NCBI GenBank assembly: GCA_036521075.1 | Contig: DATDIL010000072.1 | Span: 1 to 64,000, forward strand | Direction of reading: 5' to 3' | Length of the DNA: 64,000 nt | Origin: DAIDKA01 sp036521075 | Lineage (GTDB): Bacteria > Pseudomonadota > Gammaproteobacteria > Steroidobacterales > Steroidobacteraceae | Shown here: positions 44,280 through 53,634 of the stretch, one piece after another | Layout of the letters: each line of letters opens with the position of its first letter | Position numbering within the stretch: position 1 is the stretch's first letter | Position numbers and translations under genes: made by a program | Notes under the pieces: model-generated | Seen by the model: only the letters and a program-made list of their open reading frames with translations | The model's database searches: none | Told to the model about the DNA's origin: nothing

Positions 44280-46871
44280 ATGCGGATGGATAAGCTGACG
44301 GGCAAGTTTCAGGCAGCGCTGGGAGATGCCCAGTCCCTGGCCGTGGGTCGGGATCAGCAGCTGATCGAGCCGGCGCATGTGCTGCTGGCGATGCTCGATC
44401 AGCAGGGCGGGACCGTTCGTCCGCTGGTGCTGCAAGCTGGCGCCAACCTGACCAAGCTGCGTTCCGATCTGCTCAACCGAGTCGACCAGCTGCCGACCGT
44501 ACAGGGGGCGGCCGGGGATGTGCACATTTCCAACGACCTGCAACGCCTGCTCAATGTGACCGACAAGCTCGCGCAGCAGCGCCAGGACCAATTCATTGCC
44601 AGTGAGCTGTTCGTGCTCGCCGGTTTCGAGGATCGGGGCACGCTCGCGCGCATCTTCAAGGATGCGGGGCTGACCAGGGCGGCGGTCGAAAAGGCCATCG
44701 CCGACGTGCGCGGCGGCGACAACGTCAATGACGCGAATGCCGAGGAGCAGCGCGGGGCGCTGGCCAAGTACACCGTGGATCTCACGGCACGCGCCGAGTC
44801 GGGCAAGCTCGATCCGGTCATCGGTCGCGACGATGAAATCCGCCGCACCATCCAGGTCCTGCAGCGTCGCACCAAGAACAATCCGGTGCTGATCGGGGAG
44901 CCTGGCGTGGGCAAGACCGCGATCGCCGAAGGGTTGGCGCAGCGCATCGTCAATGGCGAAGTGCCCGAGGGCCTGCGCAACCGACGCATCCTCGCGCTCG
45001 ACATGGGTTCGCTGATTGCGGGCGCGAAATTCCGTGGCGAATTCGAAGAGCGGCTCAAGGGCGTATTGAACGATCTGGCCAAGCAGGAAGGTCAGGTCAT
45101 CCTCTTCATTGACGAGTTGCATACGGTGGTGGGCGCGGGCCGCGCGGAAGGCTCCATGGATGCCGGCAACATGCTCAAACCCGCACTGGCGCGCGGGGAG
45201 CTGCATTGCATCGGCGCAACCACGCTCGACGAATACCGCAAGTACATAGAAAAGGATGCGGCCCTGGAGCGCCGCTTCCAGCGCGTCATGGTGAACGAAC
45301 CTTCGGTCGAAGACACCATTGCGATCCTGCGCGGCTTACAGCAGCGTTACGAAGTGCATCACCGGGTCGACATCACCGATCCGGCAATCGTCGCGGCTGC
45401 GACCTTGTCGCATCGCTATATCGCGGACCGCCAGTTGCCCGACAAGGCCATCGATCTCATCGATGAGGCCGCCGCACGCATCCGCATGGAAATCGACTCG
45501 AAGCCCGAAGTGCTCGACCGTCTGGAACGGCGGCTGATCCAGTTGAAGATCGAGCACGAAGCGCTGAAGAAGGAAACCGACGAGGCCTCGCGCAAGCGTT
45601 TGCGGACCCTCGATGAAACCCTCGAGGGCCTGGCGCGTGAATACGCCGACATGGAAGAGGTATGGAAGTCTGAAAAAGCGGCGCTGCAGGGTGCCGCGAC
45701 CATCCGCGAGGAAATGGAGCGCGTGCGCGTGGAGCTCGATGGCGCGCGCCGCGCCAGTGATCTTGGCAAGATGGCCGAATTGCAGTACGGGCGCATGCCC
45801 GAGCTGGAGAAGCGTCTGGCGCAGGCCGTGGCCGCGGAAAACCAGGACACGCAGCTGGTGCGCAACAAAGTCACCGAGGAGGAGATCGCGGAGGTCGTCT
45901 CCAAGTGGACCGGTATTCCGATCAGCAAGATGCTCGAAGGTGAGAAGGAAAAACTGCTGCGCATGGAGAGCGCGCTGGACCGGCGTGTGGTAGGCCAGGA
46001 TGATGCGGTGCGCATCGTTTCGGATGCCATCCGGCGCTCGCGTGCGGGACTGTCAGATCCCCGGCGTCCCAACGGCTCGTTCCTGTTCCTGGGGCCGACC
46101 GGTGTCGGCAAGACCGAGCTGTGCAAGGCGCTCGCGGATTTCCTGTTCGATACCGAGGAGTCGATGATTCGCATCGACATGTCCGAGTTCATGGAAAAGC
46201 ACTCGGTCGCGCGCCTGATCGGCGCGCCCCCGGGCTATGTCGGCTATGAGGAGGGCGGCTATCTGACCGAGGCGGTGCGCCGGCGTCCCTATGCCGTGAT
46301 CCTGCTCGATGAGGTCGAGAAGGCCCACCCGGATGTGTTCAATGTCCTGCTGCAGGTACTCGATGACGGCCGGCTCACCGACGGCCAGGGCCGCACCGTG
46401 GATTTCCGCAACACCGTCATCATCATGACCTCCAATCTGGGGTCACAGGTCATCCAGGAGTACGCGGGCGAGAAGAACTACTCGCGCATGCGCAGTGCGG
46501 TCATGGAAATCGTGCAGCAGTCGTTCCGGCCGGAGTTCATCAACCGCATCGATGACATTGTGGTATTCCACCCGCTCAGCACCGAACAGATCCGCAAAAT
46601 CGTCGACATCCAGCTGGCGTACCTGCGCAAGCGGCTGCAGGAGCGCAATCTGGACATCGTGTTGAACGAGAGCGCGCGCGACCTGATGGGTGAGGCGGGG
46701 TTCGACCCGGTATATGGCGCAAGGCCGCTGAAACGGGCCATCCAGCAGCAGATCGAGAATCCGCTGGCACAGCACATCCTGCGCGGCGACTTCACGCCCG
46801 GCGACACCATCCAGGTCAGCGTACGGGACGGCCGGCTGGCCTTCAGCCGGTCGGTCGAACAGGCGGCATAG
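44280..46871 (+). CDS. clpB: ClpB, protein disaggregase chaperone
   Basis: AAA+ hexamer that rescues aggregated proteins with DnaK. 863 aa. ClpN repeat domain (1-145), first AAA domain with Walker A GEPGVGKTAIAEGLA near residue 207, middle coiled-coil domain (about 410-525), second AAA domain with GPTGVGKTELCKALADFLFD near residue 606. The pore loop KFRGEFEERL is present. ATG at 44280 has GAGGG upstream; ATG 44286 is an alternative. Confidence 0.98.
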   Translation: MRMDKLTGKFQAALGDAQSLAVGRDQQLIEPAHVLLAMLDQQGGTVRPLVLQAGANLTKLRSDLLNRVDQLPTVQGAAGDVHISNDLQRLLNVTDKLAQQRQDQFIASELFVLAGFEDRGTLARIFKDAGLTRAAVEKAIADVRGGDNVNDANAEEQRGALAKYTVDLTARAESGKLDPVIGRDDEIRRTIQVLQRRTKNNPVLIGEPGVGKTAIAEGLAQRIVNGEVPEGLRNRRILALDMGSLIAGAKFRGEFEERLKGVLNDLAKQEGQVILFIDELHTVVGAGRAEGSMDAGNMLKPALARGELHCIGATTLDEYRKYIEKDAALERRFQRVMVNEPSVEDTIAILRGLQQRYEVHHRVDITDPAIVAAATLSHRYIADRQLPDKAIDLIDEAAARIRMEIDSKPEVLDRLERRLIQLKIEHEALKKETDEASRKRLRTLDETLEGLAREYADMEEVWKSEKAALQGAATIREEMERVRVELDGARRASDLGKMAELQYGRMPELEKRLAQAVAAENQDTQLVRNKVTEEEIAEVVSKWTGIPISKMLEGEKEKLLRMESALDRRVVGQDDAVRIVSDAIRRSRAGLSDPRRPNGSFLFLGPTGVGKTELCKALADFLFDTEESMIRIDMSEFMEKHSVARLIGAPPGYVGYEEGGYLTEAVRRRPYAVILLDEVEKAHPDVFNVLLQVLDDGRLTDGQGRTVDFRNTVIIMTSNLGSQVIQEYAGEKNYSRMRSAVMEIVQQSFRPEFINRIDDIVVFHPLSTEQIRKIVDIQLAYLRKRLQERNLDIVLNESARDLMGEAGFDPVYGARPLKRAIQQQIENPLAQHILRGDFTPGDTIQVSVRDGRLAFSRSVEQAA

Positions 46872-46875
46872 CCTG

Positions 46876-46881
46876 TATACT
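46876..46881 (+). promoter_or_regulatory. -10 box that implies a leaderless fmdB-like mRNA
   Basis: TATACT ends 7 bases before the ATG at 46889 and there is no Shine-Dalgarno between. If used, transcription would begin at or within a base of the start codon. No clear -35 is present. Confidence 0.4.
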
Positions 46882-46888
46882 CAGTTCC

Positions 46889-47395
46889 ATGCCGTTCTAC
46901 GAATACGAGTGCGCCAGCTGCAAGTTCTACACGGAGGTCATGCAGAAGATCAGTGACTTGCCGCTGAAGAAATGTCCCTCCTGCGGCAAGAGCACACTCA
47001 AAAAGCTGATCTCGGCGCCGGTATTCCGGCTGAAGGGTGGCGGCTGGTACGAAACGGATTTCAAATCCGACAAGGAATCCAAACGCAATCTGGCGGGCAA
47101 CGAGGACGCGCCGGATTCCAAGGCGCGCGAGACGCCCCCGCCCGCGGAGGCGAAAGCCGGGGACGCCCAGCCCGGTGATAGAAAGGCCGCTGACAGCAAG
47201 ACCGAGTCCAAGCCGGCCGAAAAGGCCGCCGCCAGCGATTCGGGCGAGCGCGGCGTTGCGAGCCGCTCGGCCAGCAAGTCGTCGGCGGGGAAACCCGCCA
47301 AGGCGGCCGTAAAGCCGGCCGCCAAGGCAGCGGCCCGCAAGCCTGCCGCGAAGCTCAAAACCAAAGCCAAGGCCAGCAAACGTCGTGGCCGATGA
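46889..47395 (+). CDS. FmdB-family zinc-ribbon protein with long Lys/Ala-rich tail
   Basis: 168 aa. Residues 1-55 are a FmdB/CxxC_CxxC_SSSS zinc ribbon: MPFYEYECASCKFYTEVMQK then KKCPSCGKSTLKKLISAPVF, with four Cys ligands, and a conserved GGGWYETDF stretch. Family members are often near 70-110 aa. Here about 100 extra residues follow, rich in Lys, Ala, Glu and Ser, becoming strongly basic near the end (AAKLKTKAKASKRRGR). Function is unknown; the family has been linked to transcription regulation. It overlaps the DUF502 gene by 11 bases and precedes aspS, a common arrangement. Confidence 0.85.
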   Translation: MPFYEYECASCKFYTEVMQKISDLPLKKCPSCGKSTLKKLISAPVFRLKGGGWYETDFKSDKESKRNLAGNEDAPDSKARETPPPAEAKAGDAQPGDRKAADSKTESKPAEKAAASDSGERGVASRSASKSSAGKPAKAAVKPAAKAAARKPAAKLKTKAKASKRRGR

Positions 47396-48047
47396 GCCGC
47401 GCGGCGCAAAGCCCGGCAAGCGCTCCGTGAGTCTGCGCCGGCTGCTGGTGGCCGGCGTCCTGGTGTGGCTGCCGATCATCGCCACCGTCTGGGTCATCAG
47501 CTTCTTCGTGACGCTGATGGATCGCACGCTGGTGCTGCTGCCCACGCGGTACCAGCCGGTAACCCTGCTGGGCTTCCAGCTGCCCGGCCTGGGCGTGCTG
47601 TTTGCGTTTATCGTGGTGCTGCTGACGGGGGTGCTCGTCACCAACCTCATCGGGCGCCAGCTGGTGGGGTACTGGGAAGACCTGATGCAGCGCATTCCGC
47701 TGGTGCGCTCGGTCTATGGAGGGGTGAAGAGTTTCACGGAGAGCGTGCTGTCCTCCAGCAATTCCTTCCGCAAGGTCGTGGCGGTGGAGTATCCGCGGCC
47801 CGGAATCTGGAGCATCGGCTTTGTGACCGCGGAGGATGTGGCCGAGGTCAGCCGCCGCACCGGCCAGCACGTCCGCTGCGTCTTCATTTCCACGGCACCC
47901 AATCCGACTTCCGGGTTCATCATTCTGGTGCCGCAGACCCAGTTGCTCGAGCTGGACATGTCAGTGGATGCCGCCATGAAAATGATTGTCACCTGCGGCG
48001 TCGTGCTGCCGGACCCGCCGGTTGCTCATTTGCCGGCCGGTCCGTAA
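47385..48047 (+). CDS. DUF502-family inner-membrane protein
   Basis: 220 aa from GTG 47385. Two membrane segments lie around residues 20-42 and 68-90. DUF502 patterns are RRLLVAGVLVWLPIIATVWV, IPLVRSVYGGVKSFTESV and FISTAPNPTSGFIILVP. Function unknown. It lies between fmdB-like and aspS genes, as in many proteobacteria, with 13 bases to aspS. Confidence 0.88.
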   Translation: MADEPRGAKPGKRSVSLRRLLVAGVLVWLPIIATVWVISFFVTLMDRTLVLLPTRYQPVTLLGFQLPGLGVLFAFIVVLLTGVLVTNLIGRQLVGYWEDLMQRIPLVRSVYGGVKSFTESVLSSSNSFRKVVAVEYPRPGIWSIGFVTAEDVAEVSRRTGQHVRCVFISTAPNPTSGFIILVPQTQLLELDMSVDAAMKMIVTCGVVLPDPPVAHLPAGP

Positions 48048-48060
48048 CATCCGCGTCCCG

Positions 48061-49833
48061 ATGCGCACTCACTACTGCGGAAATGTCGACGAAAAGCTCA
48101 CCGCGCAGGAGGTGACCGTCGCCGGCTGGGTGCATCGTCGCCGTGATCATGGCGGGGTCATTTTCGTTGATCTGCGCGACCGCGAAGGTCTGCTGCAGGT
48201 GGTCTTCGATCCGCAGTCCAAGGAGGTGTTCGGCGAGGCCGAGCGCCTGCGCGGTGAATTCGTCATCCAGGTGAAAGGCAAGGTGCGCTCCCGCCCCGCC
48301 GGAACCGCGAATGCCAACCTGAAGTCGGGCCAGGTCGAAGTTCTGGCACGCGAGCTTGCGGTGCTGAACCGTTCCGAGCCACTGCCCTTCCAGCTGGACG
48401 AGCACGTCAGTGAGGAAGTGCGCCTGAAGTACCGTTACCTGGATCTGCGGCGCGAGGTGATGATCAAGCGCCTGCGTCAGCGGCATCACATTACCCGCGC
48501 CATGCGCAGTTACCTGGACGGCAACGGCTACATCGACATTGAAACCCCGGTGCTGGGCAAGTCCACCCCGGAAGGCGCGCGTGACTACCTCGTGCCCAGC
48601 CGTACGCACGCGGGCAAGTTCTTTGCTCTACCCCAGTCGCCGCAGCTGTTCAAGCAACTACTGATGGTGGCCGGTCTCGACCGTTACTACCAGATCGTGC
48701 GCTGCTTCCGCGATGAGGACCTGCGCGCCGACCGGCAGCCGGAGTTCACGCAGCTGGACATCGAGACCTCGTTCCTGACGCAGGACGACATCATGGTGTC
48801 GATGGAAGGTCTGCTGCGTCATCTGTTCACCGAAGTCATGCAGGTCTCATTGCCGGACCCGATTCCACGCATGACCTACGCGCAGGCGATGCGCCGATAC
48901 GGTTCCGATAAGCCGGACCTGCGCATCGCGCTGGAACTGGTGGATATCGCGGATCTGGTCACGGACTGCAGCTTCAAAGTCTTCGCCGGCCCCGCGAACG
49001 ATCCCGCGGGCCGCGTCGCGGCGCTGCGAGTGCCGGGTGGGAATGCCCTGACGCGCAAGCAAATCGATGACTACACCGCCTTCGTGGCGCGCTATGGTGC
49101 CAAGGGCCTGGCGTACGTGAAGGTCAACGACATCGCCAAGGGCCGTGACGGACTGCAGTCACCCATCATCAAGTTCCTGAGCGATGCGGCCGTGACGGGC
49201 ATCCTCGCGCGCACGGGCGCCGGGAACAACGACCTTATTTTCTTTGGCGCCGATACGGCCAAGGTGGTCAATGATTCAATCGGGGCACTGCGCCTCAGGG
49301 TCGGCCAGGACCTCAAGCTGGTCGAGGCGGGCTGGCGTCCGCTGTGGGTGGTCGACTTCCCGATGTTTGAATGGGATGCCGAAGCGAAGCGCTGGGTGGC
49401 CATGCACCATCCGTTCACTTCCCCCCTGAATGAGGACCCCGTCGCACTCGCCGCCAATCCGGGTACCGCGCTGGCCAAGGCCTATGACATCGTGCTGAAC
49501 GGCTCGGAGATCGGCGGTGGCTCGGTGCGCATTCATCGCCAGGAACTGCAATCGGCGGTATTTGCGCTGCTCGGGATCGGCGCCGAGGCCGCACAGCAGA
49601 AATTCGGCTTCCTGCTGGATGCACTTAAATTCGGCGCGCCGCCACACGGTGGCATCGCCTTCGGTCTTGATCGCCTCGCCATGCTGATGGCCGGCGCCGA
49701 GAGCATTCGCGACGTGATTGCGTTCCCCAAGACGCAAACGGCGGCCGACCAGATGACGGATGCGCCGTCCGAAGTCAGCGAGCAGCAGCTGCGCGAGCTG
49801 CACATCCGGGTGCGCACGCCACCGCCTGCCTGA
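48061..49833 (+). CDS. aspS: AspS, aspartyl-tRNA synthetase
   Basis: Class II synthetase, 590 aa. The start MRTHYCGNVDEKLTAQEV is typical; the anticodon-binding OB domain has VAGWVHRRRDHGGVIFVDLR. Class II motif 2 is YYQIVRCFRDEDLRADRQPE near residue 213, the GAD insertion follows (about 285-410), and motif 3 is GGIAFGLDRLAMLMAGAESI near residue 530. It converges on mutS with 7 bases between stops. Confidence 0.98.
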   Translation: MRTHYCGNVDEKLTAQEVTVAGWVHRRRDHGGVIFVDLRDREGLLQVVFDPQSKEVFGEAERLRGEFVIQVKGKVRSRPAGTANANLKSGQVEVLARELAVLNRSEPLPFQLDEHVSEEVRLKYRYLDLRREVMIKRLRQRHHITRAMRSYLDGNGYIDIETPVLGKSTPEGARDYLVPSRTHAGKFFALPQSPQLFKQLLMVAGLDRYYQIVRCFRDEDLRADRQPEFTQLDIETSFLTQDDIMVSMEGLLRHLFTEVMQVSLPDPIPRMTYAQAMRRYGSDKPDLRIALELVDIADLVTDCSFKVFAGPANDPAGRVAALRVPGGNALTRKQIDDYTAFVARYGAKGLAYVKVNDIAKGRDGLQSPIIKFLSDAAVTGILARTGAGNNDLIFFGADTAKVVNDSIGALRLRVGQDLKLVEAGWRPLWVVDFPMFEWDAEAKRWVAMHHPFTSPLNEDPVALAANPGTALAKAYDIVLNGSEIGGGSVRIHRQELQSAVFALLGIGAEAAQQKFGFLLDALKFGAPPHGGIAFGLDRLAMLMAGAESIRDVIAFPKTQTAADQMTDAPSEVSEQQLRELHIRVRTPPPA

Positions 49834-49840
49834 CGGATCT

Positions 49841-52432
49841 TCAGTTCTTGAGCAGCGCGCGCAGCCGGTACAGCGTCTCAAGCGCGGCTCTCGGCGACAA
49901 TTCATCGGGATTGATTTGTGCTAAGGCGGCGCGCAGCGCGTGGGCCGCCTCGTCCCTGGGAGCTGCTGGCGGCGGGTCCAGCAGCGCCAGTTCACCCTGC
50001 GGGCCGGGTGCACGGTGGCGATCGCGCTGATTCTCCAGCCCCACCAGAAACTGCCGGGCGCGGGCGATGACCTCGCGTGGCACGCCGGCCAGTTGCGCCA
50101 CCTGCAGTCCATAGCTGCGATCCGCCGGGCCCTCTTTGACTGCGTGCAGGAAAATGATGCCGTCGGCGTGCTCGGTGGCATCCAGATGCACATTCACACA
50201 GGCTTCCAGTTCGGTTGCCAGCGTCGTCAATTCAAAGTAGTGCGTGGCGAACAGCGTCATGGCGCGGGTCCTGGTGGCGATATGACGCGCGATGGCCCAA
50301 GCCAGAGACAGACCGTCGAAGGTGCTCGTGCCGCGGCCGATCTCGTCCATCAGGATCAGGCTGCGCGCGGTGGCGTTGTTGAGGATATTCGCCGCCTCGG
50401 TCATTTCCACCATGAAGGTCGAACGGCCGCCGGCCAGGTCATCGGCTGCGCCAATGCGCGTGAAAATTCGGTCCAGCGGACCGATGAGCGCCAGGTCTGC
50501 GGGTACGAAGCTGCCCATATGGGCCAGCACGACGATCAGCGCCGTCTGGCGCATGTAAGTGGATTTGCCCCCCATGTTCGGGCCCGTGATGACCAGCATG
50601 CGCCGGCGATCATCGAGGTCCAGATCATTGGGCACGAAGGTGCCACTTCCCAGGAATTTTTCGACCACCGGATGGCGGCCCGCTTCGATGTGCAGTCGCG
50701 GCTCGCTCACGAGCTTCGGCTCTACCCACTGCAACGAACAGGCGCGCTCGGCGAGGCTTCCCAGGGCATCCAGCTCCGAAACCGCGGCGGCGGTCGCCTG
50801 CAGCGCACCCAGCTGCGCAATCAACTGCGTGAGCAGCGTGTCGAACAGTTCGCGCTCGCGCGCCAGCGAGCGCTCGCGGGCGCTCAGGACCTTGTCTTCG
50901 AAGCCCTTCAATTCGGTCGTGATGAAGCGTTCGGCGGATTTCACGGTCTGGCGGCGGACGTAGTCCGTGGGCACCCGTTCCGCATCCTTGCGTGATACCT
51001 CTATGAAGAAACCCTGGACTCGGTTGAACCCCAGCTTCAGGCCCGGGATGCCCGCACGTTCGCGTTCGCGCTGTTCCAGTTCGAGCAGGAACGCATCGGT
51101 ATGCGTGGCGATATGCCGCAGCTCATCCAGTTCCGCATCGTAGCCGGAGGCGATGACATCCCCCTCACGCAATAGCGCCGGGGGCTCCGCGGCGATGGCC
51201 TGCGCCAGCAATGCGTGGATATCGCCGTGATGCCCGGTGCTATTCAGCAGGCCGTGCAGCAGCGGTGAGTCCGCGGCCGGTCCTGCGGCAGCGGCCGCCA
51301 GTTGCGGAAGTAACGCGACGGCCGTGCGCAACTGCGCCAGATCGCGCGGCCGCGCCGAGCGCAGCGCGACGCGCGACAGGATGCGCTCGACATCACCGAT
51401 GCCTGCGAGCGGTTCGCGCAGACCTTCGAAACGGCGCCGGTCGATCAGTGCCGCGACGGCCTGGTAGCGTTGTCGCAATTCCGCGTGATCGGTGAGCGTG
51501 CGATTCAACCAGCGCCGCAGTTGCCGTGAGCCCATGGCCGTGACACAGCGGTCCAGCAGCGCGAACAGCGTGGCCTCGGTATTGCCCGACAGGCTCGTAT
51601 CCAGCTCCAGGTTGCGGCGCGTTGCGGCATCGAGCATCAACGCATCGCCGCGATGCTCCACATGGAGCGTGCGGATATGGGGCACGGCGGCCTTCTGCGT
51701 CTCACCCACGTACTGCAGCAGCGCGCCGGCGGCGCAGATGGCAAGCGAATCCGCGCTGAGGCCGAATCCCTGCAGGTCGCGGGTGCCGAGCTGCTGGTTG
51801 AGCACACGGCTGCAGGCCTGCGCTTCGAAGTGCCAGGGCGCTCGCGGGCGCAGCGCCGTGCCCGGCCGCTCCAGCGCGTCGCGCGCCGCGTTCTCATTTA
51901 CCAGCAGTTCCGCAGGCCGCAGGCGCTCCAGTTCGCCGGCGAGGGTTTGGGTACCCGTGGACTGCAGCAGCGTGAAGCGCCCCGCCGCCAGATCCAGCCA
52001 TGCGAGGCCGAAGGTCTCACCGTCCTGGACCACGGCGGCGAGCAAGGTTTCGCGCCGATCATCGAGCAACGCAGCATCGGTGACGGTACCGGGCGTGATG
52101 ACCCGCACGACCTGTCTTTCCACCGGCCCTTTGGTCTTGGCCGGATCGCCCATCTGCTCGCACACCGCGACGCTTTCACCCTTGCGTACCAGCCGCGCGA
52201 GATAGCCCTCGGCGGCATGGGCGGGCACGCCGGCCATGGGAATGGGCTGCCCGGCCGATTGGCCGCGGGCGGTCAGCGTGATGTCGAGGAGCGAGGCGGC
52301 GCGCCGGGCGTCCTCGAAGAACAACTCGTAGAAGTCCCCCATCCGGTAGAACAACAGCACATCCGGGTACTGCGCCTTCAGACGCAAGTACTGCTGCATG
52401 ACGGGGGTGTTGGATTCTATATTATTATTCAA
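49841..52432 (-). CDS. mutS: MutS, DNA mismatch recognition ATPase
   Basis: 863 aa, usual length. The mismatch-binding motif FYRMGDFYELFFEDA (Phe-x-Glu) is near residue 29, and Walker A GPNMGGKSTYMRQTALIV near residue 622, followed by STFMVEMTEAANIL and the ABC signature region DEIGRGTSTFDG. The best start is TTG 52432, which keeps the residues before TPVMQQYLRLKAQ as in E. coli; ATG 52399 is an alternative. The start lies in a strikingly AT-rich stretch that encodes Asn-Asn-Asn-Ile. Confidence 0.97.
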   Translation of the reverse strand: MNNNIESNTPVMQQYLRLKAQYPDVLLFYRMGDFYELFFEDARRAASLLDITLTARGQSAGQPIPMAGVPAHAAEGYLARLVRKGESVAVCEQMGDPAKTKGPVERQVVRVITPGTVTDAALLDDRRETLLAAVVQDGETFGLAWLDLAAGRFTLLQSTGTQTLAGELERLRPAELLVNENAARDALERPGTALRPRAPWHFEAQACSRVLNQQLGTRDLQGFGLSADSLAICAAGALLQYVGETQKAAVPHIRTLHVEHRGDALMLDAATRRNLELDTSLSGNTEATLFALLDRCVTAMGSRQLRRWLNRTLTDHAELRQRYQAVAALIDRRRFEGLREPLAGIGDVERILSRVALRSARPRDLAQLRTAVALLPQLAAAAAGPAADSPLLHGLLNSTGHHGDIHALLAQAIAAEPPALLREGDVIASGYDAELDELRHIATHTDAFLLELEQRERERAGIPGLKLGFNRVQGFFIEVSRKDAERVPTDYVRRQTVKSAERFITTELKGFEDKVLSARERSLARERELFDTLLTQLIAQLGALQATAAAVSELDALGSLAERACSLQWVEPKLVSEPRLHIEAGRHPVVEKFLGSGTFVPNDLDLDDRRRMLVITGPNMGGKSTYMRQTALIVVLAHMGSFVPADLALIGPLDRIFTRIGAADDLAGGRSTFMVEMTEAANILNNATARSLILMDEIGRGTSTFDGLSLAWAIARHIATRTRAMTLFATHYFELTTLATELEACVNVHLDATEHADGIIFLHAVKEGPADRSYGLQVAQLAGVPREVIARARQFLVGLENQRDRHRAPGPQGELALLDPPPAAPRDEAAHALRAALAQINPDELSPRAALETLYRLRALLKN

Positions 52433-52695
52433 ATCAATTACTTATAATATGACCGTGGGCGACGACCTGGAGCAGGAGAAGGCATTTTCGCCCATGGTTC
52501 AGCGGCGTGCATCACGACCTTTGGCTTGGGGAGGCACCGTTCTGGCAAGACCTACCGATGCAGTCCGTGCCCCAGGACCTCGATTTCTCCGACATCCGAA
52601 AGTAGGAACCCGGAGTACATCAGGGGCTCGCTGACCCACCATGGAGCTTGCCCCGAACCTTCGGTCATACCCCATTATCAGGCCAAGGGGTGCAG
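52433..52695. other. Gap between mutS and the MerR-like gene, with a possible coding remnant
   Basis: 263 bases without an assignable gene. It begins with an AT-rich stretch (52411-52455, including TTATAATATG). In one plus frame 52507-52605 reads VHHDLWLGEAPFWQDLPMQS then VPQDLDFSDIRK and a stop, which looks like the C-terminus of a real protein cut off from its upstream part. I do not recognise the family. Confidence 0.25.
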
Positions 52696-53634
52696 ATGCG
52701 CGACCAGGTTCCGAAGGAGGATGTTCAGCTCTCTGCCGCGGAATGTGCCGCGCGCACGGGACTGACGGTGCGTGCTTTGCGCGTGTACGAGCGCAAAGGC
52801 CTGCTGCGCCCACCGCGCAGCGCCAGCGGCTGGCGGCACTACGGGCGAGACGAACTAATCCGGATAAATACGATCTGCGTCCTGAAGGAGGCGGGGCTGA
52901 CGTTGGCTCAGATGCGGGCGATTCTCCATCAGCAAGGTTTGCAGCTGGAGGTGCTTCTGATGGCACAGATTGAAGGCTGGAAAGCCAAGCAGGAGCAGGC
53001 AGAACGCGGGCGTATCCTCGCGAATGCCGCGTTGCAGCGCGTACGGGCCGGCAATGGCCTTTCCGTCGATCAATTGTGCGCGCTGGTCCGGAGCATCGAT
53101 GCGAGTAGTACGGATCCGACGATTCGTCCTCTCGTCCTGCGCCTCCTCGACATGCCGCCGGAACGGCGCGCCGAAGTCATTCGGACGCGCAACGAGGAGT
53201 GGAGTCCGAGATGGCTGCAGGACTATCAGGAGGCGCTCAGAACCCGGCTCGATCCCGATCTCGAGCGGCTGATGGATGCAGGAGTCCCGCCGTCTTCCCC
53301 GCAGGCCCAGCGACTGGTGAATCTTCAGCTGCAGCTGATGACGCAATTCCGGGTCAGAGAGGAGGCAGTCAGCTGGTTCTCGAAAGCGCACGGTCCGGAA
53401 CCCGGCAGCGTTGGCCAGACCGCCTCCACTGGGAATGACCGAAACGGAAGACCGGGTGATATGGACTGTCCTGGCGGACGTTGCGCTTGCCGCTCAGTCA
53501 GCACACGCTTGTCTACGAAATACAGACGAGTTGTCCGACATGTGATTGCAATTGCGGCGTCGTGCGCTACGAGCACGACACTCCGCGCTCTAAACTTTGG
53601 CGGCAACCCCTGCCAGTGGCTTCAATGGGCCTGA
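52696..53634 (+). CDS. MerR-family transcription regulator with atypical C-terminus
   Basis: 312 aa from ATG 52696, with AAGGGG 5 bases upstream. The N-terminal winged-helix MerR domain is clear: LSAAECAARTGLTVRALRVYERKG then GLLRP, GWRHYGRDELIRI and LKEAGLTLAQMRAIL (residues about 12-80). A helical effector-like region follows (80-235), vaguely TipAS-like. The last 65 residues or so (from GNDRNGRPGDMDC) are Cys/Arg-rich, lack any pattern I know and may be read-through into non-coding DNA after a lost stop. Effector and target unknown. Confidence 0.65.
   Translation: MRDQVPKEDVQLSAAECAARTGLTVRALRVYERKGLLRPPRSASGWRHYGRDELIRINTICVLKEAGLTLAQMRAILHQQGLQLEVLLMAQIEGWKAKQEQAERGRILANAALQRVRAGNGLSVDQLCALVRSIDASSTDPTIRPLVLRLLDMPPERRAEVIRTRNEEWSPRWLQDYQEALRTRLDPDLERLMDAGVPPSSPQAQRLVNLQLQLMTQFRVREEAVSWFSKAHGPEPGSVGQTASTGNDRNGRPGDMDCPGGRCACRSVSTRLSTKYRRVVRHVIAIAASCATSTTLRALNFGGNPCQWLQWA

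Noticed and set aside
44257..44287. CTTGAAA just before clpB as a second heat-shock -35
   Set aside because: The matching -10 would lie on the start codon and the transcript would begin inside the conserved N-terminus. The upstream CTTGATC/CCCCACAA pair fits better.
43341..45206. Long minus-strand open frame of over 600 codons across pgeF and clpB
   Set aside because: Antisense shadow of two conserved genes; its His/Arg/Gln-rich text matches no protein pattern.
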